From: Candidatus Aminicenantota bacterium
GTDB taxonomy: Bacteria > Acidobacteriota > Aminicenantia > Aminicenantales > Aminicenantaceae
NCBI GenBank assembly: GCA_030607635.1
Contig: JAUWJP010000087.1
Location: 1-7,094 of the forward strand
Reading direction: 5' to 3'
DNA: 7,094 nucleotides
Shown: piece by piece, positions 6,339 through 7,094 of the stretch
Position numbering within the stretch: the stretch's first letter is position 1
Layout of the letters: each line of letters starts with the position of its first letter
Program-made: the position numbers and the translations under genes
Notes under the pieces: generated by a model
Databases searched by the model: none
What the model was told of the DNA's origin: nothing
Seen by the model: only the letters and a program-made list of their open reading frames with translations

Positions 6339-6674
6339 TTAAAACTCTCCTTTCTTATTTTTCCTCATAAAACTTGATATATATTATAGAATAAATGAGA
6401 GTAATTCAATGCTTAGACATCTTCCTTCTGCATTAAAACATTTGGTTTTTGTGCCTGCTCTGATTTCTACTCATTTTCGTTCAATTTCCACCCCCTGAGC
6501 TGCTACACTGAAAATATTCATAGAAGAAACATATCCAGTCAATAATAAATCCGCAGGAAATAGACAATCCCTGTTAAAAAAGGGAACATAACAACTTCAC
6601 TTTCTAATCATGAAAGAGAGTTGACTAAATTATGAGATATTGGCGCCACGTCTGTCTTCTAGAGAGAGAGTAGC
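6339..6674. other. Divergent intergenic region upstream of the DUF1684 gene
   Basis: The left part of this 336-bp stretch carries the SD and promoter of the DUF1684 gene. The remainder contains a short TCCCT/AGGGA inverted repeat (6568-6572, 6581-6585) and an isolated TTGACT (6621-6626) without a convincing -10. I see no gene and no recognisable coding remnant. Confidence 0.55.
6383..6409 (-). promoter_or_regulatory. Promoter of the DUF1684 gene
   Basis: On the minus strand a perfect TATAAT (6383-6388) is preceded by TTGAAT (6404-6409), with a 15-bp spacer; reading the -35 as ATTGAA gives 16 bp. It lies 45 bp upstream of the start codon, in a very AT-rich context, and is a good sigma-70-type candidate. 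Confidence 0.55.
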
Positions 6675-6893
6675 ATGAAAGATCTGGACATCAAAATTGA
6701 CCTCGGTGCAGTTCAGGAGACTCAGGTTATACCTCTGTGGGCACGAGCAAAAGATGCGGAGAAGAACAATCCCATCTTGGGTGATATCTATGCGAGTGTG
6801 ATAGATTTATTCAGGCATATTAGGAATACTTTGGTTATGGGCAAAAGAACGTATGGCATTGAAGGAAACGTCAACTACAGCCGCCGATCTTAA
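6675..6893 (+). pseudogene. Truncated class I methyltransferase N-terminus (LCM/polyketide O-methyltransferase-like)
   Basis: The frame opens with ATG 6675 after a purine-rich GAGAGAGAG (6662-6670) and encodes 72 aa. Residues about 7-38, including VQETQVIPLWARAKDAEKN and NPILGDIYA, match the start of SAM-dependent methyltransferases of the LCM/TcmP-like group (pattern x-ETLLIPLW-x-RA-x-E...NPIL-x-D-x-x-A). After about residue 38 the resemblance stops: the rest (FRHIRNTLVMGKRTYG...) has no family features, and a stop follows. Intact members are about 270-300 aa with a Gly-rich SAM site, which is absent. Neighbouring frames downstream do not restore the family. I infer a deletion or rearrangement remnant; expression as a small protein cannot be excluded. 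Confidence 0.65.
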
Positions 6894-6983
6894 ATCGAAG
6901 GTACATATCTCTCCTATTCCCCAATGATTGACAGGGTAATGTGTGTGTGATAAGTTTCGGAAGGTGATCAGAAGTTTTAAACC

Positions 6984-7094
6984 ATGCAAAGCCTTTCAGA
7001 GAAGACCTGCCCTTATTGCTATTCCAAGAATACTGCTCTTGCCGAGAGGGAGTACAAGACGGATTATCCATTCTCCTTGGCCTTGGCAGTTGTA
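6984..7094 (+). CDS. Small zinc-ribbon protein, N-terminal part (cut by window edge)
   Basis: An ATG at 6984, just after an in-frame TAA (6978-6980), opens a frame that stays open for 37 codons to the window end. The product has a CPYC knuckle (C9, C12) after MQSLSEKT. A charged stretch (EREYKTDY) and the start of a hydrophobic segment (FSLALAVV) follow, probably the beginning of a membrane helix. This suggests a short zinc-ribbon membrane protein. The function is unknown, and the second metal-binding pair, if any, is beyond the window. The SD is poor (AGAAG at about 6970-6974). Confidence 0.6.
   Translation, partial: MQSLSEKTCPYCYSKNTALAEREYKTDYPFSLALAVV

Noticed and set aside
6807..7071. 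Minus-strand open frames of 60 and 66 codons at the right end
   Set aside because: No domain features, and they run antisense to the zinc-ribbon protein start and the methyltransferase fragment.
1..7094. CRISPR array, tRNA or rRNA genes
   Set aside because: No regularly spaced repeats and no recognisable tRNA or rRNA segments were seen on reading both strands.

Overview
The window looks like a bacterial chromosome fragment from an uncultured-type lineage in which Ser/Thr kinase-TPR fusion proteins are common. Aminicenantes- or Acidobacteriota-like is my best guess. It rests on the zinc-ribbon/kinase/TolB-N/TPR architecture, the secreted DUF1684 protein and the style of the small zinc-ribbon protein. 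This taxonomic placement is inference, because no rRNA or other marker gene is present.

Left block (1-1160, minus strand, visibly AT-rich). A compact operon reads leftwards: a winged-helix/MNT nucleotidyltransferase, a HEPN protein 3 bp downstream, then the N-terminus of a serine recombinase 10 bp further on, cut by the window edge. The first two genes form a HEPN/MNT-type toxin-antitoxin pair. The antitoxin carries its own DNA-binding domain, and a cluster of TGTTACA/TGTAACA half-sites sits immediately upstream of its ribosome binding site, which suggests autoregulation. Linkage to a site-specific recombinase suggests a mobile or genome-defence cassette.

Central block (1161-5082, plus strand). 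A divergent intergenic region carries two TTGACA boxes. It is followed by a large membrane-anchored Ser/Thr kinase with a zinc ribbon, a cytoplasmic kinase domain, one membrane span, and an external TolB-N/FlgO-like domain with TPRs. Just after its stop lies a start-less, frame-broken stretch that still translates as the C-terminal tail of another TPR protein, evidence of decay or recombination among paralogues. Next comes a secreted protein carrying an intact PI3/4-kinase/HipA/FAM20-like catalytic motif, so two unrelated kinase folds lie side by side.

Right block (5083-7094). A non-coding region with a long bulged hairpin and a tandem decamer separates the secreted kinase from a convergent secreted DUF1684 protein (minus strand), which has a clear SD and a perfect TATAAT box. 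Further right are a truncated N-terminal fragment of a class I methyltransferase (plus strand) and the start of a small zinc-ribbon protein that runs off the window.
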